Below the pieces are notes generated by a model. The model was not told where the DNA came from and ran no database searches. It worked only from the letters and a program-made list of their open reading frames with translations. A stretch of 64,000 nucleotides of DNA, taken from the NCBI RefSeq assembly GCF_900964775.1, contig NC_041808.1:33031411-33095410 (forward strand). The letters are read 5' to 3'. The first letter of the stretch is position 1. Each line of letters starts with the position of its first letter. The stretch is from Scleropages formosus (lineage: Eukaryota; Chordata; Actinopteri; Osteoglossiformes; Osteoglossidae). Made by a program: the position numbers and the translations under genes. This document shows, one piece after another, positions 25,838 through 51,012 of the stretch.

Positions 25838-26015
25838 TGTGAGGGACAGAGAGAGTGTGTTCCACTGATGTATGGATGAGTGACCCAGTGTAAGTAGTGT
25901 ATCTGGCAGTGTAAGTCACCTTGGTAAATAAGGTGTGTGGGCTGATAACACTACACAGAGTTCATTGGAAGTCGCTTTGGAGAAAAACATCTGCTAAATA
26001 AATAAATGTAAATGT
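25838..26015 (+). repeat. 3' part of SINE family 2
   Basis: Begins GAGAGAGTGTGTTCCACTGA, runs through GTGGGCTGATAACACTACA and ends TCTGCTAAATAAATAAATG. The tRNA-like head is absent (5' truncation). Confidence 0.75.
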
Positions 26016-26405
26016 GTGTGGTCTGCTGGAGCTATACCCTCACCACATCTCACTCCCCAGACTCACAGCCACACCCAGTGATATCTTGTTAACAGCAAAC
26101 AATCCCAGGGCATGGTTACTTCATGACCTGGGAAGGATAAAATATAAGATCTTACTCTGAAAGACTTTGTGAGAAACTTGAAAATTTTCAGTACTGTTGG
26201 TTGTTTCAGTTGACATTATCTGAAAATTATGGATATGTATAATAAAAGCTACTGGACGTCCCTCCATTACAGCTGCATACCAAGTCATAGCCCAAAAGTT
26301 CACTTTACTGTCATTCTACCTAACTGTTAACTCCTAAATAACTCATCCCTTTCAGCATTGAACTCGCCACAAGGTGTTTTATTTTCCCTAAATTGGTATT
26401 AAGAT

Positions 26406-26610
26406 AGGGGTGCGCGATGGCGCAGTGGACTTGGGGTTCGAGTCCTCCTTGGCGTGCCTTGTGACAGACTGGCCTCCCATCTGGGGTGCATCCCCTCCCC
26501 TCCCCTCCCCTCCCCTCCCCCCCAGCCCTGCACCCTGTGTTGCCGGGTTGGGCCCCGGCTTGCCCCGACCCCGCTCGAGAGAAGCGGCTTCAGATTGTCT
26601 GTGCGTGTGG
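26406..26610 (+). repeat. tRNA-derived SINE, family 1, with internal (TCCCC)n
   Basis: Clear A box (TGGCGCAGTGG) and B box (GGTTCGAGTCC). The middle carries an expanded CCCCT run at about 26489-26523. Confidence 0.9.
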
Positions 26611-26923
26611 TATTAAGATCATTTATTTTACACCCATGTGAAAATCTGTCAGCTTGAAGTTGAGTCATTACTTTAAAGCAGCATCCAGACAGCTGTTCCA
26701 GCTTTCACCTGTGTACATCATAAATAAAGAAGATTCAAACTTTAAGGGGCACATACCCAGCTAAAATTTAAATAAACGTCCAGAGGTTTCTTGTCCATTA
26801 GATACAGCTGGATTCTCCTGAGAACTCTAGGAAAGAGCACCAACAGCTCCTGTGCATTATCATACAAATATAAACCCTCATCTCAATTACAGATGCCTTC
26901 TGCCTTGGACTCACCCGGTCATT

Positions 26924-27453
26924 TACACCAATCAACCAGAACATTAAAACCACCTGCCTAATATTGTGTAGGTCCTCCTCGTGCTGCCAAAACAGCTGTG
27001 ACAGATCGAGGCATGGACTCCACAAGACCTCTGAAGGTGGCCTGTGGTATCTGGCACCAAGAGGTTAGCAGCAGATCCTTTAAGTCCTGTAAATTGGGAG
27101 GTGGGGCCTCCATGGATGGGACTTGTTTTCCAGCACATCCCACAGACGCTCAATCGGATTGAAATCTGAGGAATTTGGAGGCCAAGTCAACACCTTGAAC
27201 TCTTTGTCATGTTCCTCAAACCGTTTCTGAACAATTTTTGCAGTGTAGCAGGACACATTATCCTGCTGAAAGAGGCCACTGTCGTCAGGGAATCGCGTTG
27301 CCATGAAGGTGTGTACGTGGTCTGCAACAATCTTTAGGTAGGTGATACGTGTTAAAGTAACATCCACATGAATGCCAGGACCCAAGGTTTCCCAGCAGAA
27401 CATTGTCGAGAGCCTTCACCTGTCAGTGGTTTTAATGTTGTTGCTGATCGGTA
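26924..27453 (-). mobile_element. Tc1/mariner element, internally deleted
   Basis: Ends are inverted repeats (left TACACCAATCAACCAGAACA; right, reversed, TATACCGATCAGCAACAACA), with TA at both edges. The minus strand encodes the transposase C-terminus: LFQQDNVSCYTAKIVQ with a catalytic Asp, then SSDFNPIERLWDVLE with the last catalytic residues. Comparison with the intact family as I remember it says the N-terminal half (DNA binding, first Asp) is cut out, the junction lying near 27405. At about 530 bp it is non-autonomous but could once have been mobilised in trans. Confidence 0.85.
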
Positions 27454-27459
27454 TATCTA

Positions 27460-30400
27460 AGCTAAGAAAATACACAAGAACGTGCAAAATTCAAAGAAAC
27501 ATGGTTTCTATGACAACAGTATGGATGAATGTAAGGCTTAGGAGCAAACAGTCTTCACAGCCATTTCTGGTACAGCCTCTTCTCCCACCAAGTACCCATG
27601 TATCCAGAGCTCTTGGTCTGCTGTTCCTGGACCTCTCTGGTCTACCCCAGGCTGAGTTTAGAACATCCTCATATTATCAAACACAATGAGCACACCCTGA
27701 AAAAAAGAAACATAACTGTGCAGGATAAGAATTCTCGTGTTGGAGCCACGCACTGAATAGGATGGAGTTTATATCGAACAGGGCGCCCTTTAATGCGGAA
27801 ATGTGCTCCTCAAACCTGACTGACCAACTGCTGCATGACGCCAATTGCCCTTTACAACCCTCCTAAATTTCACTGAGAGCTCCCACCACTTCCCCCCACC
27901 CTCCTCTCAGTTGACCCATCACACACTGCCACCACGAGGCCCGTCGCTACCCGTGCTGTGCACTTTACTTAAAGAAGTGCAGCAAAAACAACAAATTGAG
28001 CATGGCTACATTTATTTCCCAACACCAGTGGGCTTTCGCTGAAATGTGTAATATTTGGCTGGAGCTAAGTAGTGTATCCAAGATTGTATAAATACATAGC
28101 AGTTTGAATCTCCCCGCGATATGATTATGCTTAGTAACGCACTTACCTTGAATTTTTAACTGAACAGTAAACAGGTATAAGGCCATCCAGCAAGCAAATA
28201 GCGCAGAACTATTTATTATTTTACCACTAAAACTGGAAGGATGTTGAAGGGACATTCAACAAACAAAAGAGCAAAATGCTTAATTTTTGCACACGAGTAT
28301 CAGTGGCTCCACCTTGTTGAAGTGGGCTCCTTTTTTTTTGGAAGAGCTGTGCTTTCCATGCATTGGAGCTTATTCCAGCTACTGGCAAAGGACCAGATCG
28401 CTGCCCTTATAAATGAGTCTGAATTATAGTAGCACGTTGGATTCTGTGAAAATGGCCCGCTACAACTACCAGGTTAAATGTTACTCAGAATAACAGCCTG
28501 TTTTTATTAAAAATTCAGCTGGGGGGGCAACATTAATCAACCGTACCGGATAAGAAACAAAGCATTTAAAAGCTGGAATATTTTTGTTTCTACTATGAAT
28601 TTTATGCACCAGTAACCACCGTTTTCCAGGACAATTTATGACAGTGTTGATTGGTTTACTGCACGGTCTTCCTGTGACTCATTTATGCATCCCTATCCCT
28701 CACACACGCACACACACACACACCTGCCACTTTAGCTCCCCTGTGACATGCACAGTACGCGTTCTTGCTCGAGGCCAACAGGATATCTGCCACCGGCCCG
28801 TTCTAACAAGCCGGCAATTAAGAAATGTGCAATTACGAGTTCCAGCAAATGTCAGAGATGTTTCTTGGAAGTGAAGCATCGGTGATGGTGTATCGATGTG
28901 GTGACCGCTGCAGGTCCTGCTCAGATCCCACTCCGCGTGGACCGTTTTGGACTTTGCGGACACCAACGGAGAGGCTCGCTGGAGGTCCGGGAACAAGCTA
29001 ACAATTCTTCTGTGAACATTTGTGGAATGTGGGCGAAATCCAGGAAGCACTTTTGAGTATTAAACTGAAGTGCAGGTGTCTGGGAATCTTGTTGTGCATC
29101 GTGACCTTGAGCACAGCAGTCAGGCCTGCAAAACAGGATACCTTAGCATCTGCTCCAGCACACACACAGATTTATTAAAAACTACAAAAGTGACTTTGTA
29201 GACCTCTGTAGATCTTCCAGCTCTCTGGTTCCATCCCTCCGTTGCCAAGTTGCTTTAGCTCTTATGCTAACACCACCACTGAACCTCTTCAGTTAACACA
29301 TTACATTGACCAAAAACATGGGTTTTCGTTGAAATTATTTATTTTTTGCTTTTACTTATCAGATGTCTATTATAAAGTGCTCACTTCATCATTTAAAGGG
29401 AAAAATTAAGCTCTGTAAAGCAGACTTTTAAAACCCTGTACACCTGCACGTCCCAGGGCGTCTCCTAACATCACACTAAGGCCTACCTTTAAGTCACACA
29501 CTGGGACAAATTATGTTAAATTTAAAAAGCATGGCGTGTGTACTAGGGATTCAGGGGCTTTTATAATACGGGGATACTTATACTTCCAGTTCTGAGAGAA
29601 ATATTCATGTTTAAAAGAATAACGCGTTAGAAAATGTCGCTCTGGGGAAATATTGCATTGTGTCGCCCTCTAGTGGCGACGCCCGCGAATTAACAGTTGT
29701 CACAGGACGTTGCCATGGTGCGGGGACACCCGTGCACAACTGTACAGGGTGGCGTTCACATGTCATATGTATAAAATCGCAGGACTGTCATTAAAACACA
29801 CACACAGACACAGAGAAAACACTTTCGGTTATATATAAGACATTGTTATTGACAATGATCATCATCATGTTATCAAATTCCACAGCGTTGAAGACAAACG
29901 AATAATTGTTGAGTTCATCATATACAGAAGTTTCCAAGTGCCTTCGGAGTGTGTTAAACTGGGGAAATTAAAAATGTTCTTTAGAATCACTGGAGCTATT
30001 AAAAACAAACCAGTTATGGACTGTCTCTGTTTTACAATGAAGGCAAAGTTCAAACACTGATTATGGTTTAACAAGAGTATGACAATGATAATTACATATT
30101 AACCTGTCGAAAGGTTCATTTTAGCTCAAAAGTCCATTGAATCATTGTCACGGGTTACACATCCTTAGTATAGCCACGCCTTTCCGTGTCTGTGGGTCTT
30201 ACATATGTATAGATATATATTTATAAATCGGTATAGTCCAGGTATTTCCCAATATGCTACAGTGAGACTGATTTCAGTAACATTTCAAACTAAATTATAA
30301 TGCAATGCAAGATACACAACACAAAAGTACAAGCAATGCAGATAAACAGCAGCACATACCTTGGAAAAGGTGGAATTCAGTGCATTTCATTGGAAGCACC

Positions 30401-30735
30401 TGTACGGAATACTTCTAGTTCCGAACAGTCAGATTTACGAACAAGTGACATTTCAAAAATAAACCACGGGGCCCAAACACTACATCAGATTAAAATATAT
30501 ATGTATAAATACACGAGAGGCAGTGCAAGTACATATGATCTGTTCTTGCTGTAGGTGGAAATTGTTGTTTTTAAAGAAAAACTTTGCCATTTTGTACTTA
30601 AAATGACATCTGTTAAAAACATAAGCTCTTATTATACACGTATTTCGTATATGTGCTAAAATACAACCTAATAAAAGTGTACTGCATACTGCGAGATCGC
30701 TTTAAATTCAAATTTAACCTTAATCTAAAACCGCA
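27460..30735. other. Intergenic stretch, no gene recognised
   Basis: Only simple CA runs (28702-28721) and short chance ORFs. A slightly GC-richer part at 28740-29050 shows no splice-flanked coding block I can support. Confidence 0.35.
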
Positions 30736-30739
30736 TTAA

Positions 30740-31035
30740 TGCGACTGGCGCGGCCGAGCACGCGCTCCGCCCAGCAGTGTGCACATATCGCCCTCTGGTG
30801 GACGCTTTGGCTACAGGCTGGTGTCGCCCAGCGCAAGACGTGATCAAGTCAGCAGTGAAACGCGGTCAAAGCCGCGGTTTTCCCCGAACTATGCGCCTTG
30901 CTTTTGTCGCCGTTTTCCATATACGGCGCTGCCACCTCTCCAGCTGCCATTTTATCGCTGCGCTGCGCTGCTCTGTGGCGCACGCGGCGCTGTTTTTGGC
31001 GCGCGTTCGTTGCATTTACCAGTTTTCCTCAGGAT
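30740..31035. other. CpG-rich block of unknown role
   Basis: A roughly 300-bp stretch dense in CG (GGCGCGGCCGAGCACGCG, CGCACGCGGCGCTG) stands out from AT-rich flanks, about 730 bp past the pcyt2 stop. ORFs across it in three frames look like by-products of composition. It may be an unannotated promoter or an enhancer. No gene was recognised beside it. Confidence 0.4.
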
Positions 31036-31767
31036 ATCATCCTAAAATCTACTGTCCATAGACAAATTAACATCTGTGACGACATGGACCTGTACACCGC
31101 GTTGAATATACTTACATTAGCTTAAATATATGTGATACTCTACCTATGTGTAGTGTTAGCGTGTTTCCTGAGGCAATGTTGAACGTCCTTTGAAAGGAGG
31201 CAGCAGCAAAACCTCTCTTCTGCAATGAAGCCACAAACCCCTGGTCACACATCCAGTTTCTCAACCGCTACGCCTGCTTCGGCGTTCTCTCGAGCATTAC
31301 CGCCATTAATTTGTAGTTAGGTCAACAAATTCCTTCAGTGAAGGTCTTTAGTCGTGATGAGCAGAACGCATGTGCGTAAGGGACCAATGTGAACTGCCAC
31401 CATGTCCTCTCTCTCAGGGGAGAGCTCCTTATGCTTCGGGTCCCCTCGCTGTGAAGGGACTGCGCTGGCACTGGTAAACCCTTTTCTTTTGACAGTCCCC
31501 TTAAATGGAGGACTGCCTCAAACAGAATGACGCAGCCAGTTCTGCTCACACGTTTGAGACAAACTGCATGTGAGACAGGTCTGCAGAGCGCATTGCAAAA
31601 TGTCAGATCCTTCTGAAATTAAGACTCTTGGTTGGGGAAGCATGGGGTCAAGTAGGAAGTAAGAGATTTGGAGTCCTGGGGAGAGGTGGGTTGGTTTTGT
31701 ATCCTGGTTTAGTTGGTCCCATGTGACCCCTGCCAGTGTATGAGGGCCTTTCGAGAGGACTTGGTGC

Positions 31768-44344
<12,577 letters not shown>

Positions 44345-44527
44345 CTCTCCTCCTGACCACACGTCCGCAGCGCCAAAGTACGTGAAGATTAACAGCGATA
44401 CAATTAAAATGATGCTGCGACCGCTTCCCGGCGAGGAGGACTGTTCACACACTGTCTGCTCCCCGCTTGCCGGTATCTGCAAGGCTGCAACGCTTCGGCA
44501 ACGCCTCCCTTCGCCGGTGGAAGTGGC

Positions 44528-44537
44528 GTCACGTGAC
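44528..44537. promoter_or_regulatory. GTCACGTGAC palindrome upstream of pcyt2
   Basis: A perfect copy of the 10-bp palindrome also seen at 9714. It lies about 185 bp before the pcyt2 start codon inside the CpG-rich block. It fits TFEB/MITF-type or USF-type factors. Function is inferred from position and match only. Confidence 0.5.
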
Positions 44538-44934
44538 ACTGGATCGTACGATGGGCGCACGCCGTCATGCTCTTACGTAACCCCGTGTCGGTGCGGCGTC
44601 GCGTCACACCGCGTGCCTCCCGCGAACAAGGTTACTCGGTCGGCGCGCGCCGCTTGACGTAGCGTGAGTTAAAACGCGTTTGCGTAGACTTTTCACATAA
44701 CCTATTAAACAGAGTTTCGTTGCGGGTCATTCTTGACATCGCTCCAGATAACTGACTGTTGTCATGATTTACTCTTCCGCGTATCTTCAGATGTTTGCGT
44801 GTCTGTGTGTGTGTTTAAATCCATCGCAGACATCGTTGATTCAAAAATGTCTTTTGGGTATCGACTGTACTTCCAGTGTTTTTGACTTTTTTTCAAATAT
44901 AAGCTGAGATTCTTTTATATTTAATTCCCCACCT

Positions 44935-45060
44935 CTGGCTATAGTACCCTTACATAAGGTACTTACCCTAACATTACCTAGCTACATAAATGGATAAATA
45001 ATTGTAAAAAAACACCTTAACATTGTATAGAAAGTCACTTTGGAGATAAGTGTCATAATA
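44935..45060 (-). repeat. SINE-like repeat, family 3 fragment
   Basis: Reversed unit: CTATAGTACCCTTACATAAG, GGTACTTACCCTAACA, then the TTGGAGATAAGTGT tail. Confidence 0.55.
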
Positions 45061-45394
45061 CCCCTTGTGCCTTTCCACTTCATTTCCTGTCTGCCTTACT
45101 CAACTTGTATGTCATAATTTCCATGGGCAAATTAGCAAGTGAAAAGTAGTTCCAGGCACTTTGAGTCATATGTTTTTGGAACGTGACAGAGTACGAGCTT
45201 AATTGGAAGAGATGTAAATATTCGAAAGTCCTTCAATATAAAGCTACATTTGTCCCTCTCAGTCCAAATACCAGCTATTCTATATATGGGCTGTAATAAT
45301 TAAAACTTGAAAAATGTATGGCCACTCATGGCATAATGATTCTCAGTGGACTATTTGTGTTTTTCTACTGCTACTTTACTGTGTGTTTATATAT

Positions 45395-45590
45395 ACATTT
45401 ATTTATTTGTCAGACATTTTTCTCCAAAGCGACTTCCAACGAACTCTACGTAATGTTATCAGCCCACACCTTATTCACCAAGGTGATTTACACTGCTAGA
45501 TACACTACTTACACTGGGTCTGATAACACTACATGGAGTCCATTGTAAGTTGCTTTGGAGAAAAGCATCTGCAAAATGAATGTAAATAGT
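45395..45590. repeat. Inverted pair of family-2 SINE tails (foldback)
   Basis: A reverse tail (45395-45462, CTCCAAAGCGACTTCCAACG) faces a forward tail (45520-45587, TGATAACACTACATGGAGTC onward). About 57 bp of reverse SINE lies between them. The arms could form a hairpin of roughly 65 bp with mismatches. Confidence 0.7.
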
Positions 45591-46571
45591 TTCTACAGTC
45601 TTATAAACAAGTTAATATTAATTCAGTTGTATCATAAGATGGAAAACACAAATGCTCTTACACAATGAGCATGTCATCAAATGTGTTATCCGAAAATTGG
45701 TTCTAAAGGTCAAAAGCTGTCACTGAGGCAAGGTGCGAAGAGCATGATAATGTTTCATGTGTTTCATTATAAAGGACATGTAAAAGGCTATCGACATCCT
45801 TCAGTTTAATTTAAACCTGACTCAATGTTTATTGCTTTTATTATGAAAAAGAAAGTGCCTGATGGCTCATTTTAGACTATCAGTTAACCACAGGACACAT
45901 CCTGAGAATCACTGTGCTATTAACAATCCACATGCAACCTGTCTAATGCTGCCAGGTTTTTGAAATTCCATTCATCTCAGTGATTAATGTGTGTGTTCTG
46001 TCAGACTCTGCACCATGACAATTATACAGTCTTGCTTAGCTTTGCTGGATATTTCAGGTTTGATTAAATGTATTCAGTGTGACCTACTTGAGAGTCTGTG
46101 ACTTCAACCTGCCCACCGCCTTGACCCCCATGTCTCTCCACTGTACTCATCCATTAGACCCCTCTCTCTACTCCTACAATTTGATGATTGAAAAAGTCAC
46201 ATAATCATGGTGTTTTAACACTGCAGCATCAAGGCAGGACAGAGGTGTTGATTGTATGGTGATGCACAACTGAGAAAACATGTATAGAGATAAAGACTAG
46301 AGGCAAAAAGTTCCTAGGAAGTCTGCAATGGGCTAAGGATCTGCAGCTACTTGTGTCCACACATCATTTACATTTAAGGTCTTATTTGCATATTTAGCAA
46401 ATAAAAAGTAAGGGAGATTATTTTGGCATGAAGGAATCAAAGCATAATATTAAGTCAACATATGTCCTCTCCTTTATTGCAGATATTTCAAACCACCACA
46501 TGCAAGTTGAAGATCAGTCCAGGATAACAACAAAAAGTCTTAAAATTTTTAAAAATGGATATACTGTCCCT

Positions 46572-46742
46572 TGGGGGTGTGGTGGCGCAGCGGTGCAGCA
46601 GGCTTGGCTAGGTTCTGCTCTTTGGTGGGTGTGGTGTTCAAGTCTTGCTTTGGGTGATGTGTGACGGAACGGCGGCGTCCTTGGGCCCCGGGTTAGTCTC
46701 CGGTTTGCTGCGACCCTGCTTGAGACAAGCAGGTTCACTCTG
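46572..46742 (+). repeat. tRNA-derived SINE, family 1 (shortened middle)
   Basis: GGGTGTGGTGGCGCAGCGG head; the CCCCTCC middle is missing; ends CTTGAGACAAGCAGGTTCA. Confidence 0.8.
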
Positions 46743-46887
46743 TCTATGATGTCCTATTCAGTGGCTGAACTGTGACTGGCACTTTTTTTTCTCTGAGTCA
46801 TGCAATAAGTGGATAAAGGGTTGTGCTGGATGAGATGATGAAAAGTTGAGGAATTTAATAGTTTGTATTGGAGTGGATTGGATATGG

Positions 46888-47062
46888 GGGGTGCGGTGGC
46901 ACAGTGGGTTTGCCTGGGTCCTGCTCTGCGGTGGGTCTGGGTTCAATTCCTGCTTAGGGTGCCCCTTGATGGACGTGTGTCCCCTCCCCCTCCAGCCTTG
47001 CGCCGCATTGCCAGATTAAGCCCCGGTTCACCTTGGGACAAGCGGTTTCAGACAATGTATGT
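46888..47062 (+). repeat. tRNA-derived SINE, family 1 (shortened)
   Basis: GGGGGTGCGGTGGCACAGTG head, GGGTTCAATTCC B box, and tail GACAAGCGGTTTCAGACA. Small internal losses. It lies 145 bp after the previous copy in the same orientation. Confidence 0.85.
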
Positions 47063-47739
47063 GTGATAGGTCAAGTGTCCATAAAATTAAAGAACAGTTA
47101 TGAAATTTGTCAAATTTATAGCCACATTCAGTCTTTTTTGTGGGACTGTCTAAATTAAGAATGTTGTAAAAATCCACACACTGACACAATAAATCCAACA
47201 CATGAAGTTTAACTCCTAAGTGATAAACTTCACAATTCATTAATTTTACTCTGTATCTACTCCAGATAAATTGAAGTGAATGTTAATCTCTATGTAATTT
47301 TGTCTGAGAGTAGGTGAATATGGCTAGACTTTACAACAAGTCTGCCTGCATGGGAACTTCAGTTACAGATTTGTGTTTGTATAACTGAACACCTCGCTGC
47401 CAAAGCAGTGCCTGCTGTTCTCCATCTGGTCATGCCATTCAAAGTCTTGTCAAGTGGTGTACAAGCGTAATGAACAAAAAACATTCAGGTCAGGAGATTG
47501 TGCTCTACAGGCCTTGCGGCTTCAATACTGACACCAAGTGCTCATGATTTGTAACTATATTCAAAAGACAAAGCTAGGACAATTACCATTATTCGTTGCT
47601 TAGTGAACATCTTGGTCCAGAGCTACATTTGTACTCCCACTTTAATGTATCCATTGTGAGCTGCCTACTCTGCCACAGGATACTGGTGCACCAGCGGGTT
47701 TCTAACTAGGGGATGCACTGGACAAGCAGTCATTAATGA

Positions 47740-50015
47740 TGATTGTAGGGGGTGGACATCCATCCATTTCCTTTACCGCTTGTCCTTCTAGGGTCATGAT
47801 GGCAATAGGGAGAGCAGAGAAACTCAGACATCCCTGTCCCTCACAACTTCCTCCAACTCAACCCAGGGATCCTCAGCTGCTCCCAAGCCAACTGGGAGAT
47901 ATAATCTCTCCAGCACGTCCTGGGCTGACCTTGGGATCTTATCCCAGTTGGCTGTGCCTGGTATACCTCCAAAGGGAGGCGCCCAGGGGGCATCCTTACC
48001 AAATGCACGAGCCACCTCAACTGGCTCCTCTCAATGTGGAGGAGTAGCGGCTCTACTCTGAGTTCTTCCCGGATAGCCAAACTCCTCACCCTGTCACGGA
48101 GCACGAGTCCCATCACCCTGTGGAGAAAACTCATTTCATTTGCTTGTATCCGTGATATTATTCTTTCGGTCATGACCGAGAGTTGATGACCACAGGTGAA
48201 GGTAGGGACATAGACTGGTAAATAGAGAGCTTTGCCTTATTGCTCAGCTCCCCCTTTACCACTACAGTTTGGTACAGCGACTGCATTACTGCTGCTGCTG
48301 CTCCCAGTTTGTAGCCGATGTCACGCTCCCTTCTCCCCTCACTCGTGAACAAGACCCCAAGATACTTAAAATCTTCCACCTGGGGCAAATCTTCTCCCCT
48401 TACCTGAAGGGGGCATTCTATCCCTTTCCGTAAAAGAACCATGGACTCAGACTTAGAGGTGCTGATCCTCATACTAATTGCTTCACACTCGGCTGCAAAC
48501 TGTTTCAGTGCGTGCTGAAGATATCCATGTGAGTCAGCCATGACAGTTTCACAATATCCAGGGCCTTAAGCAGTTCCAGGCGAATCTCATCCACCCCTGG
48601 CGCTTTGCCACTATGGAGGTTTCCAACTACCTCAGTGACTTCCACCAGGAAATGGACTGTGATACCCTGGAAGCCTCTGGTCCTGACTCCTGTAAGGGAG
48701 GCATATCTCTCGGGTTTAGGAGTTCCTCAAAATGCTCCTTCTACCTCCCAACAATGTCCTCATCTGAGGCCAGAGTTTCTCCACCATTGCTGAGCACAGC
48801 TTGAGCGAAGCTTCTCCGATCCCTCCTAAGCTGCCAGATGGTTCTCCAGAACCTCTTTGAGGCTGACATTTTCCAGGGCCTCCCCAAACTCCTCCCATGC
48901 TCTGGATTTTGCTTCTGCAATCGCTGCCACCTTTTTTGCCTGCCGGTACCTATCTGCTGAGTCAGGAATCCCCAGAGCCAACCAGACCCTAAAGGTCTCC
49001 TTCATCAGCTTGACAGCTTCCCTCACCACCAGTGTCTACAAGCGGGTTCTTGGGTTACCGCTGTGATTGGCACCAACAAGATTTTGGCCATGGCTGCGCC
49101 TGGCTGCTTCCACAGTGGAGGTTTTGAACAGTGTCCATTCAGACTCCATGTCCCCTACCTCTTCTGGGACATGAGAGAATTTCTCACGGAGGTGGGAGTT
49201 AAAATTATTCCAGACAGGGTCCTCTGACAGTCGCTCCTAGCACACCCTCACTATGCGCGTGGGTCTACTGGGTCTGTCCGTCAGTTTTCCCCGCCATCTG
49301 ATCCAGCTCACCACCAGAGGGTGGCTGGTTGACAGCTCAGCACTTCTCTTCACCCGAGTGTCCAGAACATGTGGCCTCAAGTCAGATAAAATGACTAAGG
49401 TTTAAGGACCTCTGGTAGCAATTACACTTATGAGCATCCTTGTGTTCAAACATAGTGTTTGTTATGGACAAACCATGACTAGCACAGAAGTGCAGTAACA
49501 TTTCATAATTCGGGTTTAGATCAGGCAAACCATTCTTCCCAGTCACCCCACTCCAGATTTCCCAGTCATTGCCAACGTGAGCATTGAAGTCCCCCAGCAA
49601 GACTATGGAGTCTGTAGGTCGGGCCCTGTCCAGAACCCTACCAACCTTCTCCAAGGTTGAATACTCTGAACTGCTGTTTGGTGTATAAGCACACACAACA
49701 GTCAAAGTTCTCTTTTCAGCGACCTTAAGTCGCATTGAGGTGACCCTCTCATCCACCGGGACAACCTCCAACTGTATGGCAGCCAGCTGGGGTCTTGTGA
49801 GTATCCCCACACCCGCCCGGCACCTCTCACCCTGTGCAACTCCTGAGTAGGGGACAGACCATCATCTATCGAGGAGTTTGGTTCTAGAGTCAACACTGTG
49901 AGTGGAGATGAGCCCAACTATATCTAGTTGGTATCTCTCAACCTCCTGCACCAGTTCCGGCTCCAGGGATAATTTCGTAGAGACCCTATTCCAGGCAGGG
50001 TAAACGTTGCATGGG
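47740..50015 (-). mobile_element. LINE (non-LTR retrotransposon), reverse transcriptase core deleted
   Basis: On the minus strand, in order: endonuclease ([31 protein letters not shown] and [15 protein letters not shown]); a linker helix (DRYRQAKKVAAIAEAKSRAW); PGVDEIRLELLKALDIV just before the RT core; then a jump near 48545 to LKQFAAECEAISMRIS after the FADD motif; EDFKYLGVLFTSEGRRERDI; and the C-terminus (RSQLRWLVHLVRMPPGRLP). The RT palm with its catalytic Asp pair is missing, so the copy cannot be autonomous. Frames are broken in several places. The 3' tail reads like the GGATGGATG end common to this fish family. Confidence 0.85.
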
Positions 50016-50489
50016 TGGACATCAGTAGGGACAATTCTGAGAGATGAAGTTCTGGGCTACGTCACTAATTATAACTGCCATGTTTCTTGCTGTCATTATC
50101 AGTTTAAGAAAACAGGGATTTAGATTCAGATAAGACCAAGTGGAAGGAAAATACTGCACAATGCATTTAACAATAGCAAATGACCCATTCAGAAATAGAC
50201 CTAGAGGATGTGCTGTAGTACTGGCAAGAAGATGGTATGAGTGTGTGTAGGTTTCACAGCAGTGCTCAGTCACTGATATATTCTGATAGGCACTTCTTGG
50301 TATGAGAGATATGTGCATGGTGACTGTCTTACAATGCAACAACAATATTAACATTGTATTGCATGCATACTTTCAACACAGGCTTGCAGAGTTAATATAT
50401 GGTCAGTATATTGAAAAAAAGAACAGACATGGAAACTTAAAAACAAATAACCTATTAATAGCACATAAGCAAGAGGGATCTCAAACAGA

Positions 50490-50685
50490 CTGTCTACAAC
50501 AGCTTGTCCCAAACAGGGTCGCATCGAACCAGAGCTCAACCTGGGGTGCAAGGCTGGAAGAGGAGGGGACACATCCCAGAGAGGATGCCAGGCCACCGCA
50601 AGGCACCCCAAGCAGAACTCGAACCCCAGACCCACCATACAGTGGTCACTGGTTGAACCCACCGTGCCACTAGGGAGCAATAATA
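50490..50685 (-). repeat. tRNA-derived SINE, family 1
   Basis: Reversed: CAGCTTGTCCCAAACAGGGT, GCAAGGCACCCCAAGCAGAA, CTCGAACCCCAGACCCACC. Diverged. Confidence 0.75.
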
Positions 50686-50844
50686 CTCAAAAGAACTTAT
50701 AGTCAATAAGGGAATATAACTGCTTAATAATGGGAACTGAAATAAGAATGAATATTTAGTATTTTTCAGATACTATTCAAAAGGCCAAAATACTTAAATA
50801 ATCCTCATTCAGTTAGTAATGGGTTCTACCGTTCTTTTACCAGA

Positions 50845-51012
50845 GGAGGCGTGGTGGGTCTGGGGTTTGAGTCCCGCTTGGGGCACCTTGCGACAAACTG
50901 GTGTCCCATCCTGGGTGTGTCCCCTCCATCTTTACGCCCTGTGTTGTCAGGTTAGGCTCCGGTTTGCCGCGACCCCACTTGGGACAAGCGATTTCAGACA
51001 ATCTGTGTGTGT
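50845..51012 (+). repeat. tRNA-derived SINE, family 1 (5' truncated)
   Basis: Starts within the head (GGCGTGGTGGGTCTGGGG), then GAGTCCCGCTTGGGGC, and ends CTTGGGACAAGCGATTTCAG with a short TG tail. Confidence 0.85.

Noticed and set aside
30777-31061. Overlapping 75-94 codon ORFs
   Set aside because: Three frames are open at once in a CpG-rich block and none resembles a known protein.
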